This document shows, one piece after another, positions 15,706-24,296 of a DNA stretch of 64,000 nucleotides. How positions within the stretch are numbered: the stretch's first letter is position 1; the number at the start of each line of letters is the position of its first letter. Both the position numbers and the translations under genes were made by a program. The notes beneath the pieces were generated by a model that saw only the letters and a program-made list of their open reading frames with translations, did no database searches and was not told the origin of the DNA. The DNA is taken from the NCBI RefSeq assembly GCF_004345425.1, contig NZ_SLVP01000010.1:124001-188000 (forward strand), read 5' to 3'. The stretch is from Paenibacillus sp. BK033. Its GTDB lineage: Bacteria > Bacillota > Bacilli > Paenibacillales > Paenibacillaceae.

Positions 15706-15849
15706 ATGATGATGCAATTGGAAGAATGCTTTTATTGCGTGGGCTGCGGAAAAATGGTAAAGGTGCATGATGCAAAAGCGCTTTTTCGGACCGGCTTTTT
15801 CCGTGTTGTCCTACCGTTAGGCTGCTGCTCGGATTGTTCACGGGTCTAA
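15706..15849 (+). CDS. 47-aa Cys-rich microprotein, possible zinc ribbon
   Basis: A 47-codon frame opening with three consecutive ATG codons behind GGGGGAG. It contains cysteines at C8, C11, C14 and C40, C41, C44 (ECFYCVGCGK ... LGCCSDCSRV), a two-knuckle arrangement that would suit a small zinc ribbon. It has its own candidate promoter and lies downstream of a perfect cre site, which supports a real, catabolite-controlled gene. I do not recognise a named family. It precedes an ABC transporter operon by 160 bases, but no functional link is shown. Confidence 0.6.
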   Translation: MMMQLEECFYCVGCGKMVKVHDAKALFRTGFFRVVLPLGCCSDCSRV

Positions 15850-16009
15850 GCGCAAACGGCTGCGCCGTCCTCTAAATAAAGTCTTAATAGGCTGTTCACT
15901 TTCCCTCCCCCTTCTAATTCGCTATAATAGACGGACGATACATAGAACTAGATTTTGGAAAATCAAGCAATGATTCATCAAGCGATGATTCATTCAAAGG
16001 GAGGGTATC

Positions 16010-16930
16010 ATGGAGCAACCGATCGTACAGCTGCAGCAAGTGACGAAGCGAATCGGGCAGAAGACGATTATAGACAATCTGACGCTGGATCTGCCTTTAG
16101 GCGAAGTGTTTGGTTTTCTTGGGCCCAACGGCTCCGGCAAAACGACCACGATCCGCATGATGGTCGGCCTCATGGCCATGACCGCGGGCGAAATCAAAAT
16201 CGGCGGCTACAGCATCCGGACCCAGTATCAACAGGCTATTCGGAATGTGGGAGCGATTGTCGAGAATCCGGAAATGTACAAGTATTTGACGGGTTATCAG
16301 AATCTTATCCATTTCGCGCGGATGATCGAGGGTGTGACGCCCGAAAGGATTCAGGAGGTCATTACCCTTGTTGGGCTGGAATCCCGCATTCATGACAAGG
16401 TGAAAACTTATTCTCTCGGGATGCGCCAAAGACTGGGGGTCGCTCAAGCGATTCTGCACCGTCCTAAGCTGCTTATCCTTGACGAGCCAACCAACGGATT
16501 GGATCCGGCCGGTATCCGCGAGCTTCGCGATTACCTCCGCCAGCTGTCCAAGGAAGAAGGCATCGCCGTATTCGTCTCCAGTCACCTTCTCTCCGAGATG
16601 GAGCTGATGTGCGACCGGGTTGCGATTATTCAAAGCGGCAAGCTGATCGATGTGCGGACTATCCACCAGGGAGGTCTGGATGCCGCTAGCAATGTGAATA
16701 TGCTCTTTGAAGTAGACAAGCCTGCGGAAGCATCCGAAGTTGCGGCGGGGCTTGGCAAAGCTGCGTTCAGGGAAGGCGACAGCCTTATTATTGAAGCGAA
16801 TCGCGAGTTCGCGGCGGATTTTAACGCCCGATTGGTCGCCGCAGGCATCAAGGTGTACGGCATCCGCGTCCAAACCAAGTCGCTTGAGGATCAATTCCTT
16901 GAAGTAACGGGGGGTGAGCGCATTGTTTAA
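16010..16930 (+). CDS. ABC transporter ATP-binding protein (BcrA/NatA-like)
   Basis: A 306-aa ATPase of the ABC-2 exporter class. Walker A GPNGSGKTTT (about 43-52), signature YSLGMRQRLGVAQA, Walker B LLILDEPTNGLDP and switch His in VSSHLLSEME are all present. The C-terminal 80 residues form the alpha/beta tail found in bacitracin- and lantibiotic-type exporters. It overlaps the permease gene by 17 bases, so the two are coupled. Likely role is export of a peptide or lipid-like compound or resistance to one; no peptide gene is adjacent, so the substrate is open. Confidence 0.92.
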   Translation: MEQPIVQLQQVTKRIGQKTIIDNLTLDLPLGEVFGFLGPNGSGKTTTIRMMVGLMAMTAGEIKIGGYSIRTQYQQAIRNVGAIVENPEMYKYLTGYQNLIHFARMIEGVTPERIQEVITLVGLESRIHDKVKTYSLGMRQRLGVAQAILHRPKLLILDEPTNGLDPAGIRELRDYLRQLSKEEGIAVFVSSHLLSEMELMCDRVAIIQSGKLIDVRTIHQGGLDAASNVNMLFEVDKPAEASEVAAGLGKAAFREGDSLIIEANREFAADFNARLVAAGIKVYGIRVQTKSLEDQFLEVTGGERIV

Positions 16931-17717
16931 TTTTTTCAAGCTGGTTCAGAATGAGAACATGAAAATTTACCGCCGCCCTCGGACGTATGTCATGCTGGGC
17001 ATCTTGCTTGCGTTAATCGCGGCAATATCGATTATCGGTTATTTCGTGGATCAGAATCATACAACCTCCGCATGGAGCATGATTATGACGGAAGTGATGA
17101 TCTCGTATACGCTGATTACCGTATTTACGATCATAATCGCTTCCTCGGGCGTAGCCGACGAGTTTACGAGCGGCACAATCAAGCTGCTGCTGATTCGTCC
17201 GTGGACAAGGTCCAAAATTCTGCTGTCCAAATACATTGCCGTTCTCCTGTATGCGCTAGGCATGGTTATCGTTATGCTGCTGTTTGCCATCGTGCTGAAT
17301 TTGATTCTGTTCGATGCCGGCGATAATACGGCAACCGATATCATTTCCCCGCTTGTGTCGGGATCCATGGCGGCTTATTTGATTAAATACGCCCTGCTGA
17401 AGTACGTGTCGCTGATCGTCACAACAACGCTTGCCTTTATGCTGGCGACCGTGTCCCGCAGCGGCGCGCTCGCTATCGGCTTGTCGCTGTTCCTGATTTT
17501 GGGGGTTAATTCCTTTACGCCATTGCTGGCAGCGCTCAAGTATAAATGGGCGGATTACATTCTGTTCATCCACCTTGACCTTACGCAATATTTGAACGAT
17601 ACGCCATTGCGCGACGGTTCAACGATGGGCTTTTCCATCGCCGTCCTGGCCGTCTATTACGCCATCTTTGTCGCTCTGGCCTGGTATGTCTTCAAGAAGA
17701 GGGACGTAGCGGCTTAA
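16914..17717 (+). CDS. ABC-2 type permease
   Basis: A 267-aa membrane protein with six predicted helices (about 20-42, 55-78, 108-132, 148-172, 182-200, 238-258). The GVADEFTSGTIKLLLIRPWTRSKILLSKYIAVL segment after helix 2 is the characteristic ABC-2 coupling region. Start is GTG 16914 within the ATPase gene, behind GGGGGTG. Partner of the preceding ATPase. Confidence 0.88.
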   Translation: MSALFNFFKLVQNENMKIYRRPRTYVMLGILLALIAAISIIGYFVDQNHTTSAWSMIMTEVMISYTLITVFTIIIASSGVADEFTSGTIKLLLIRPWTRSKILLSKYIAVLLYALGMVIVMLLFAIVLNLILFDAGDNTATDIISPLVSGSMAAYLIKYALLKYVSLIVTTTLAFMLATVSRSGALAIGLSLFLILGVNSFTPLLAALKYKWADYILFIHLDLTQYLNDTPLRDGSTMGFSIAVLAVYYAIFVALAWYVFKKRDVAA

Positions 17718-17722
17718 TAGCG

Positions 17723-17774
17723 AAAAAACTCCCATTCGGTTCTTCCTTCCGGAAGAGCAGAATGGGAGTTTTTC
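17723..17774. terminator. Bidirectional terminator between permease and bactofilin genes
   Basis: AAAAAACTCCCATTC pairs with GAATGGGAGTTTTT; an inner CTTCC/GGAAG hairpin extends it. Confidence 0.85.
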
Positions 17775-17796
17775 GTGACCGGCCGTATAGGTCCGA

Positions 17797-18216
17797 TCAG
17801 ACGGCCTGGCGGGCTTTTTCCTTCTCGCGGCTTTGTTCTTTGGCTGGCTCGGACAACGGGCGGGTACGCTCGGTTTGGCGCTCCATGTGGCAGGTACCGT
17901 TCAGCATGCCGCCGTCCTGTACAATAATGCCTTGAGCGGATAAGCTGCCGGTCAGCTGCCCGGTTGCGGTAATGGTCAGCCTTCCTTTGGCGGTTACCTC
18001 GCCGTATACCTTGCCCGCAATCGTAATGTCCCTGGCGGTTATGTTCGAGCGTGCCATACCGTTTTCTCCGATAATGACATCCCCCAGACATTCAATGTCT
18101 CCGCTATGTTCTCCTTCAATGCGGAGGTTCGCCTCGCAGACCAGCTTGCCCTCGATATGCGTTCCGAGACCAATCAACGTATCGGTCGCCGAAACACGCT
18201 TGTTATCCTTGAACAT
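17797..18216 (-). CDS. Bactofilin (polymer-forming cytoskeletal protein)
   Basis: A 139-aa protein with the bactofilin beta-helix core between residues about 12 and 108. It begins with DTLIGLGTHIEGKLVCEANLRIEGEHSGDI and continues with regularly spaced I/V-G turns (VIIGENGMARSNITARDITIAGKVYGEVTAKGRLTI). The core is followed by a charged, unstructured tail (TERTRPLSEPAKEQSREKEKARQ). Bactofilins polymerise spontaneously into filaments that scaffold wall synthesis, shape or motility proteins. It stands alone on the minus strand, divergent from rfbC. Nearby polysaccharide genes may be coincidental. Confidence 0.9.
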   Translation of the reverse strand: MFKDNKRVSATDTLIGLGTHIEGKLVCEANLRIEGEHSGDIECLGDVIIGENGMARSNITARDITIAGKVYGEVTAKGRLTITATGQLTGSLSAQGIIVQDGGMLNGTCHMERQTERTRPLSEPAKEQSREKEKARQAV

Positions 18217-18404
18217 GGGATGGGTTGATCCTCCTTCCGCTCGGCCGGATTTGACGTTCTATTGACTTTTATTCTCGCAAAGCTCGAAACATGCCAGAAT
18301 TATCTTTCGGCGATAGGAGAAAAGTGGCGTATACCTACGGGTCAGTACGAGTTTGTCGAATATAATGATAGTGCCAGAGTTCTGATTGAACAGGATGGTG
18401 AGGC

Positions 18405-18962
18405 ATGAACGTAATGGAAACAAGGCTGCCGGGAGTGAAGCTGCTGGAGCCGCCTGTATACGGCGATCACAGAGGATTTTTTACCGAAAGCTATAACGAG
18501 AAGACGGCACGAGAGAATGGCATCCTGCATGCTTTCGTTCAGGATAATCATTCGTTGTCGGTCGAAGCGGGGGTTCTCCGCGGCCTGCATTATCAGCTTC
18601 AGCCGAAAGCGCAGACCAAGCTGGTCCGGGTTACGGCGGGGGCGATCTACGATGTCGTTGTGGACATACGCCGCGGCTCGCCAACCTTTGGGCAATGGCA
18701 GGGCTTTATTCTGAGCGCGGCCAATAAGAGACAGCTGTTAGTTCCGCAAGGCTTCGCCCACGGCTTCTGCACGCTGGTGCCAAACTGCGAGGTGCAGTAT
18801 AAGGTGGACGCCTTGTACGCCGCGGAGCATGACAGGGGGATTGCCTGGAACGATCCTGCGCTTGGCATTGACTGGCCGGTATCGAAACCGATTCTGTCGG
18901 ACAAAGACGCTAAGCATCCCGTGCTTGCCCAGGCGGAAATCAATTTTGTCTATGAGGGGTGA
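18405..18962 (+). CDS. rfbC: dTDP-4-dehydrorhamnose 3,5-epimerase
   Basis: Third enzyme of dTDP-L-rhamnose synthesis. The 185-aa cupin protein shows the family blocks PPVYGDHRGFFTESYNE, FVQDNHSLSVEAGVLRGLHYQLQPKAQTKLVRV with the catalytic His, GAIYDVVVDIRRGSPTFGQW, and VPQGFAHGFCTL. It is the first gene of a C-B-D cluster with overlaps and short gaps, so it is co-transcribed with rfbB and rfbD. The start at 18405 follows a GGTGAGG site. Confidence 0.96.
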   Translation: MNVMETRLPGVKLLEPPVYGDHRGFFTESYNEKTARENGILHAFVQDNHSLSVEAGVLRGLHYQLQPKAQTKLVRVTAGAIYDVVVDIRRGSPTFGQWQGFILSAANKRQLLVPQGFAHGFCTLVPNCEVQYKVDALYAAEHDRGIAWNDPALGIDWPVSKPILSDKDAKHPVLAQAEINFVYEG

Positions 18963-18972
18963 GCATTCCGCA

Positions 18973-19992
18973 ATGAAACTGTTAATTACGGGCGGAGCGG
19001 GGTTTATCGGGAGCAACTTCGTTCATTATATGCTGAGCCGTTATCCCGATTACGAGATTATTAACGTCGATGCCTTAACGTATGCGGGCAACCCGGAAAA
19101 TCTGCGGCAGGTGGAGAAGCATCCGAACTATACGTTCGTCAAAGCGGATATTGCCGATCAGGCGGCGCTTACCCCGCTGTTTGAATCGGGTATTGACGCG
19201 GTCATTAACTTTGCCGCGGAATCCCATGTGGACCGCAGTATTTTGCAGCCGGGACTGTTTGTGCATACGAATATCGTCGGGACGCAGACGCTGCTTGATT
19301 TGTCCAAGACTTTTCGAGTGCAGAGATACGTGCAGGTGTCGACGGACGAGGTATACGGTACGCTTGGGGCAGAGGGACTGTTTACGGAAAGCACGCCGCT
19401 TGCGCCGAACAGTCCGTATTCGGCAAGCAAAGCCGGGGCCGATCTGCTTGTCCGCGCTTATCACGAGACCTACGGCCTGCAGGCTGTCATTACGCGTTGT
19501 TCGAATAACTATGGACCGTATCAGTTCCCGGAAAAGCTAATTCCGCTGATGATCCTGAACGCGCTGCAGGATAAGCCGCTGCCGGTTTACGGCGACGGTC
19601 TTCAGATCAGAGACTGGCTGTATGTCGAGGATCATTGCAAAGCGATCGATCTGGTGCTTCATCGGGGCCGGATCGGGGAGGTGTACAACGTTGGCGGCAG
19701 CAATGAACGAACCAATCTTCAAGTCGTGCAGACCATTCTGCAAGAGCTGGGCAAGCCGGCTTCGCTGATCCGCCATGTGCAGGACCGTCCGGGCCATGAC
19801 CGGCGTTACGCGATTGACGCGAATAAAATCAAAACCGAGCTGGGATGGACACCGGAGCACAGCTTCGAGAAAGGCATTGCCTCTACGATTGCCTGGTATC
19901 TTCGCAACGAAGAATGGCTGGAGAAGGTTGTATCCGGCGCTTACATGCGCTATTACGATACGCAGTATGCGAAAAGGCTGGAGTCCGAATGA
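18973..19992 (+). CDS. rfbB: dTDP-glucose 4,6-dehydratase
   Basis: Second enzyme of dTDP-rhamnose synthesis, an extended SDR. The 339-aa protein has the NAD motif TGGAGFIGSNF near its N-terminus, NFAAESHVDRS, the STDEVYG block, and the catalytic YSASKAG with Tyr and Lys. RPGHDRRYAID and GEVYNVGGSNE are substrate-binding signatures. The ATG at 18973 is chosen because it begins the Rossmann fold directly; an upstream in-frame extension overlaps rfbC. The stop overlaps the rfbD start by 4 bases (ATGA). Confidence 0.97.
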   Translation: MKLLITGGAGFIGSNFVHYMLSRYPDYEIINVDALTYAGNPENLRQVEKHPNYTFVKADIADQAALTPLFESGIDAVINFAAESHVDRSILQPGLFVHTNIVGTQTLLDLSKTFRVQRYVQVSTDEVYGTLGAEGLFTESTPLAPNSPYSASKAGADLLVRAYHETYGLQAVITRCSNNYGPYQFPEKLIPLMILNALQDKPLPVYGDGLQIRDWLYVEDHCKAIDLVLHRGRIGEVYNVGGSNERTNLQVVQTILQELGKPASLIRHVQDRPGHDRRYAIDANKIKTELGWTPEHSFEKGIASTIAWYLRNEEWLEKVVSGAYMRYYDTQYAKRLESE

Positions 19993-20867
19993 CCGGAACG
20001 GAGGAGAATAGAAGGCTGAAGGTAGCCGTCACGGGAGCAAACGGACAGCTGGGACGCGAGCTCGCGATGCTGGACACCGGAGGCCGGTTCGAGATTATTG
20101 GGCTTAGCCGCTTGGAGCTCGACATTACGGACCTGAAGCAATGCCGAAGCGTAATGGCAAGGCTTCGTCCGGATGCCGTTATTCACTGCGCGGCCTATAC
20201 CGCGGTGGACAAAGCGGAAGCGGAGCCCGATGAAGCCTTCCGCATTAACGCTGCCGGTACGCGTAATATAGCGGTTGCAGCAAGGGAGATCGGCGCCAAG
20301 CTGTGCGCGGTGAGCACCGATTACGTGTTTGACGGAACGGGCACGGTTCCGTATAAGGAGCATGACCGGACCAATCCCCGGACGGTGTACGGGCAGTCCA
20401 AGCTGGCCGGCGAGCAGGCCGTGTCGAGCCTGCATGACCGTTATTATATCGTCAGAACCTCCTGGGTATTTGGGGCTCATGGCAATAACTTCGTAAAAAC
20501 CATGCTCAAGCTTGCTTCGGAGCGGGAACAGCTTAAGGTTGTGGCGGATCAGTGGGGCTCGCCGACCTACACCAGGGACTTGGCCGTCTTCCTGCTGGAG
20601 CTGGTCAGCACCGATTATTACGGAATTTATCATGCCTCCGGCAGCGGATTCTGCTCCTGGTACGAGTTTGCGCAGGCGATTATGGAGGAGAGCGGCAGCA
20701 GCACCCGGATCGAGCCTTGCGCGACGGAGGAGTTTCCCCGGCCGGCTCCCCGCCCGCATTATTCGGTCATGGATCATGGCGCGATTCGCAGCAATGGCTT
20801 TAAGCCGCTCCCGCCTTGGCGGGAAGCGCTCCGCCGTTATTTATCCAATGTCCAATCATCGTATTGA
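19989..20867 (+). CDS. rfbD: dTDP-4-dehydrorhamnose reductase
   Basis: Final enzyme of dTDP-rhamnose synthesis. The 292-aa SDR protein carries the GANGQLGRELA cofactor loop, HCAAYTAVDKAEAEPDEAFRINA, STDYVFDG, the catalytic YGQSKLAGE, and RTSWVFGAHGNNFV. It starts in the ATGA overlap with rfbB. rfbA (glucose-1-phosphate thymidylyltransferase) is absent from this cluster and must be supplied from elsewhere if the pathway is complete. Confidence 0.96.
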   Translation: MTGTEENRRLKVAVTGANGQLGRELAMLDTGGRFEIIGLSRLELDITDLKQCRSVMARLRPDAVIHCAAYTAVDKAEAEPDEAFRINAAGTRNIAVAAREIGAKLCAVSTDYVFDGTGTVPYKEHDRTNPRTVYGQSKLAGEQAVSSLHDRYYIVRTSWVFGAHGNNFVKTMLKLASEREQLKVVADQWGSPTYTRDLAVFLLELVSTDYYGIYHASGSGFCSWYEFAQAIMEESGSSTRIEPCATEEFPRPAPRPHYSVMDHGAIRSNGFKPLPPWREALRRYLSNVQSSY

Positions 20868-20876
20868 GGGGTAACT

Positions 20877-20915
20877 GCCTGTCTGCCGGAATCACCGGGC
20901 AGACAGGCGGTTTTT
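20877..20915 (+). terminator. Terminator of the rfb cluster
   Basis: GCCTGTCTGCCGG pairs with CCGGGCAGACAGGC, followed by TTTTT. Confidence 0.9.
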
Positions 20916-20989
20916 GCGTTCTTCTAGTATACGCTTAAGGCGGGTCGACCAAACTAAATGAATGGGAATTTTAGCAGCGGGGTGAGAGG

Positions 20990-22426
20990 ATGATCGGTTG
21001 GTATATCGGAATAATCCTATTTTTACTCCTGTATAGCGCTCAATCTGCTGTCATTGTATGGATCGAAAGGCGTCTTCCGGCCAAGGCGGCCGCTTGGATT
21101 GTCATTGCGCTGGCCGTTCCTGTTCTTGGTTTTGCGGGATATTGGATGATTGGCCGCTCGAGACGCGTTAAGAAAGGACAGGCCGTCTCGAGAGAATACG
21201 AACAGGCTGCCGAGCGGTTGTCCGTTTGCGCCGACGGTCCGGGCGAGCTGGGGCAAGCAGGCCTGCTGGAGCGGGAACAGCTGCTTCGGGTCCTGCGCGT
21301 ATCTTCCGGCAGACCGGTTACGTTAGGCAACCAGGTGAAGGTGCTGACGAACGGGAGGGAGACGTTTGCCTCCATATTGGAAGAAATGAACCAGGCCAGA
21401 CATCATATTCACCTGGACTATTACACGATCCGCGATGACGGGATTGGCCGTGAATTTTTGAAGATCCTGACCGCCAAAGCCCAGGCGGGCGTTGAGGTTC
21501 GCGTATTGTATGACGGGATTGGAAGCGTCAAACTAAGCAAGCGGTATGTCCGGGAGCTGAAGCGTTCTGGCGTGCAGGCAAGCTGTTTTTCCCCGCCGGG
21601 GACCGCCTTGCTCAATCGGCTCCTGAACAGCCGCAATCACAGCAAGATTGCCGTGATTGACGGGAAAGTCGGATTTGTAGGCGGCATTAATATCGGAGAC
21701 GAGTATCTGGGCAAGGACAAGAAGCTGGGCTTCTGGCGGGATACGCAGCTTCGGCTGGAAGGGGACGCGGTTTATTTTCTGCAGGAGCTGTTTATGAAGG
21801 ATTGGGAGCTTGCCGCCAAGGAGCGTCTGCCGGTGAATGCCGGTTACATGCCCGAGCATGATCCGGATGAAGCCAAGCAAGAGCCGGTAATGATTGTTTC
21901 CAGCGGTCCTGACCGGAACGGGGAGCCGATCCTGGAGACGGCGTTCGCCGCCGTGAAAGCGGCCCGTACAAGCGTCTATATTTCAACGCCTTATTTTATT
22001 CCGGATGAGAGCCTGCTGGCCGTACTCGGGAGTGCCGCGAAAAGCGGGGTAGATGTGAGGCTGATTATCCCGGGCGTGCCGGACACGCGGTTCGTTCTAT
22101 GGGCGACCTTGTCGTTCGTGGAACGGATGCTGGAAGCAGGAGTCCGGGTGTACCGTTACCAGAAAGGCTTCATTCACGCGAAAGTGATGGTCGTGGATGA
22201 TCTGCTTGCGATAGTGGGAACGGCCAATATGGACATGAGAAGCTTCCACAGCAATTTCGAGCAAAATGCGGTGTTGCTCGACGCGGAAACGGTCAAGCGT
22301 TTGAGGCGGGATTACGAGCAGGATCTGCTTGACAGCCGCGAGCTGGAGCTGGAAAGCTTCCGGCAAAGAAGGAAAAAGGAAAAGGCAGCGGAGGCCGCTG
22401 CCAGACTGTTGTCGCCGCTCTTGTGA
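20990..22426 (+). CDS. cls: Cardiolipin synthase
   Basis: Joins two phosphatidylglycerol molecules into cardiolipin at the membrane. The 478-aa protein has two N-terminal membrane helices (about 3-24 and 34-55) and two phospholipase-D catalytic motifs, HSKIAVID near residue 217 and HAKVMVVD near residue 395, each followed by the family G-T/G-N block (GFVGGINIGDEY; AIVGTANMDMRS). Length and layout match Bacillus ClsA. It has a GGGTGAGAGG site before the start and stands alone, ending only 8 bases from the convergent ligD-polymerase stop. Confidence 0.94.
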   Translation: MIGWYIGIILFLLLYSAQSAVIVWIERRLPAKAAAWIVIALAVPVLGFAGYWMIGRSRRVKKGQAVSREYEQAAERLSVCADGPGELGQAGLLEREQLLRVLRVSSGRPVTLGNQVKVLTNGRETFASILEEMNQARHHIHLDYYTIRDDGIGREFLKILTAKAQAGVEVRVLYDGIGSVKLSKRYVRELKRSGVQASCFSPPGTALLNRLLNSRNHSKIAVIDGKVGFVGGINIGDEYLGKDKKLGFWRDTQLRLEGDAVYFLQELFMKDWELAAKERLPVNAGYMPEHDPDEAKQEPVMIVSSGPDRNGEPILETAFAAVKAARTSVYISTPYFIPDESLLAVLGSAAKSGVDVRLIIPGVPDTRFVLWATLSFVERMLEAGVRVYRYQKGFIHAKVMVVDDLLAIVGTANMDMRSFHSNFEQNAVLLDAETVKRLRRDYEQDLLDSRELELESFRQRRKKEKAAEAAARLLSPLL

Positions 22427-22434
22427 GGGGCGGC

Positions 22435-23349
22435 TTATTTTTTTGCTTGAATAAAGCTGAGGACGTGGCTCAAATCCTGCGGCTTCTCCAGATCGATCAA
22501 ATCGCCGTAACGCTGCAAACGCTCCCCGATGTTCAGAAGATGGAAGTCAGCCGGCTTAATGCCCCCGGCGTATACTTCTTCCCACTTGAGCGGCGTCGAG
22601 ACGGGAGCGCCATAGCGCGCTCTTGGCGTATAGGGGGCTGAGATGGTTTTGCCCTTGTAATGCTGAAGGTAATCGACATAAATCAGATCGCCGCGGTTTT
22701 TGGTCAACCGCTCCACGGTGAACAGCTGCGGGTAGGCGCTGGACAAATAATCTCCGACAAACTGGCCCAAGCCTCTCAATTCATCGAAGGTGTATTTCTG
22801 CTGCAGCGGCACGACAATCTGGACGCCCGTTGCGCCCGAGGTTTTGGGAACGGAGCGGATGTTCAGCGATCCCAGCAGCTTTCCGACAAGCGCGGCGGCT
22901 TCGATGATGCGCGGTTCCTCCTCGCGGGAAGGATCAAGATCCAGAATCCATTCGGTCGGATAGTCCGGATTGCTGATCCGGTCGAACGAAGCATGGAACT
23001 CCAGGCAGGCCAGGTTGCCAAGCCATAGCAGAGTCGGAAGATTATCGAGATGCACGTACGAGATCCCTTCGCTTGCTGCGATACGGACAAAATCCGGCTT
23101 TGGTTCGGGACAGTTTTTCTGATAAAACGATTTGCCCGAGTAACCATGGGGATAGCGGATGGTCGTCAAGTAACGGTCTTTGCAATGCTTGAGCAAAAAA
23201 GGCGACAGCATGGCAAGCTTCTCCAAATACATCAGCTTGGTAATCCCGTGCTCGGGCCAAAGCGGTTTTTCCGGATTGGTGACGGTGATTTCCTGTCCTT
23301 CCACCGTAACGGTTGCGGGCCGCTTGGCGGATGAGCTTGTCTTGTTCAT
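22435..23349 (-). CDS. ligD: LigD-type NHEJ polymerase/primase domain protein
   Basis: Fills or extends broken ends during non-homologous end joining; an archaeo-eukaryotic primase-fold enzyme. The 304-aa protein shows the LigD-Pol features NPEKPLWPEHGITKLMYLEKLAML, RYPHGYSGKSFYQKNCPE, the catalytic DLDPS motif in ILDLDPSREE, SGATGVQIVVPL, and VERLTKNRGDLIYVDYLQH. Start ATG 23349 has AGGAGGAC 6 bases upstream. It overlaps the ligase stop by 4 bases (ATGA). In Bacillus YkoU the ligase and polymerase are one protein of about 610 aa; here they are two coupled genes split at the domain boundary. Confidence 0.92.
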   Translation of the reverse strand: MNKTSSSAKRPATVTVEGQEITVTNPEKPLWPEHGITKLMYLEKLAMLSPFLLKHCKDRYLTTIRYPHGYSGKSFYQKNCPEPKPDFVRIAASEGISYVHLDNLPTLLWLGNLACLEFHASFDRISNPDYPTEWILDLDPSREEEPRIIEAAALVGKLLGSLNIRSVPKTSGATGVQIVVPLQQKYTFDELRGLGQFVGDYLSSAYPQLFTVERLTKNRGDLIYVDYLQHYKGKTISAPYTPRARYGAPVSTPLKWEEVYAGGIKPADFHLLNIGERLQRYGDLIDLEKPQDLSHVLSFIQAKK

Positions 23350-24296
23350 GAGTGTCCTCCTAATGGTTTTAGGCCAAAGGATACAAGCTTGGGATGTCTT
23401 AATAATCCGGCGGATGTCAGCTCGAGTCCGGTAACCCGGCAAGGAAGCGGGGAGGGCAGCCAAACGATGCTCTCGCCCTTAAGCTCCGCCGGCAAAGCCG
23501 GAAAAGGCATCGGCCACGAGGGAGCGTCGCTTCTCCGCAGCTGCAGCGTTTGACCTAGCGCTTCCCGCATCGCTTCGTCAAGACCAAGCGAGACGCTGCC
23601 GATAAAACGGCCCTGATCGGACATGATCAGGCTGGCTGCGCGGCCGTCTCGGCGCTTTACGCCTACGATGCCGACGTCAAGCAGGAGCGCCCTTTTCTTT
23701 TTCAGCCAATCGCGATGGGCTTTGCCTTCCTTATAAGGACTATCAAGCCTCTTGCTGACGATTCCTTCCCACTGATGCTCATCGACCCATTTCCATAAAG
23801 CATCCGCATCCGTATAGAGATCGGTTATGAGAAGCCGGTCGGACTGGACGGGCTCCAGCTTGGCAACCAGCCGTTTATGCCGCTCCGCATAGGGAAGCGG
23901 GCGCAGGTCCTCCTCGCCGTCCTGCAGCAGGTCGAAGAGAACATACAGCACCTTCCCTTTGCTTGAGGAAGAAGAGAGGTCCCCGCCGAAGCTGCGCTCA
24001 CGGCTAAGCACCATTTGAAAATTCGGGCGTTCGCCATCGTAATAGACGATCTCGCCGTCCAGCATGCAGGGACCAAGCGCTTCCGCCTGCTCCTGCAATG
24101 TCCGGCGGATTTCCGGGTAAACGGCATTTTTGTTCAGCAGCTTGCGCGAGAACAGGTCTATTCTTCCATCCTCATGAACCGTCGCGACGATTCGGACGCC
24201 ATCCCATTTGATCTGATAGATCCAGCCGGACTCCTTAGGGATACGGTCATCCGCGACAGGAATCATCGGCTCGGCAGGAAGCGTAAAGACCGTCAT
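23346..24296 (-). CDS. ligD: ATP-dependent DNA ligase, LigD ligase domain
   Basis: Seals double-strand breaks after Ku-mediated bridging. The 316-aa ligase has motif I YQIKWDGVR with the adenylated Lys, motif III LDGEIVYYD, motif IV WEGIVSKRLDSPYKEGK and motif V WLKKKRALL. The C-terminal OB-fold region contains IVGVKRRDGRA. Length matches the ligase half of Bacillus LigD. It starts in the ku stop (TAATG overlap) and ends in the polymerase start (ATGA overlap), so the three genes form one tightly coupled operon. Confidence 0.93.
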   Translation of the reverse strand: MTVFTLPAEPMIPVADDRIPKESGWIYQIKWDGVRIVATVHEDGRIDLFSRKLLNKNAVYPEIRRTLQEQAEALGPCMLDGEIVYYDGERPNFQMVLSRERSFGGDLSSSSSKGKVLYVLFDLLQDGEEDLRPLPYAERHKRLVAKLEPVQSDRLLITDLYTDADALWKWVDEHQWEGIVSKRLDSPYKEGKAHRDWLKKKRALLLDVGIVGVKRRDGRAASLIMSDQGRFIGSVSLGLDEAMREALGQTLQLRRSDAPSWPMPFPALPAELKGESIVWLPSPLPCRVTGLELTSAGLLRHPKLVSFGLKPLGGHS

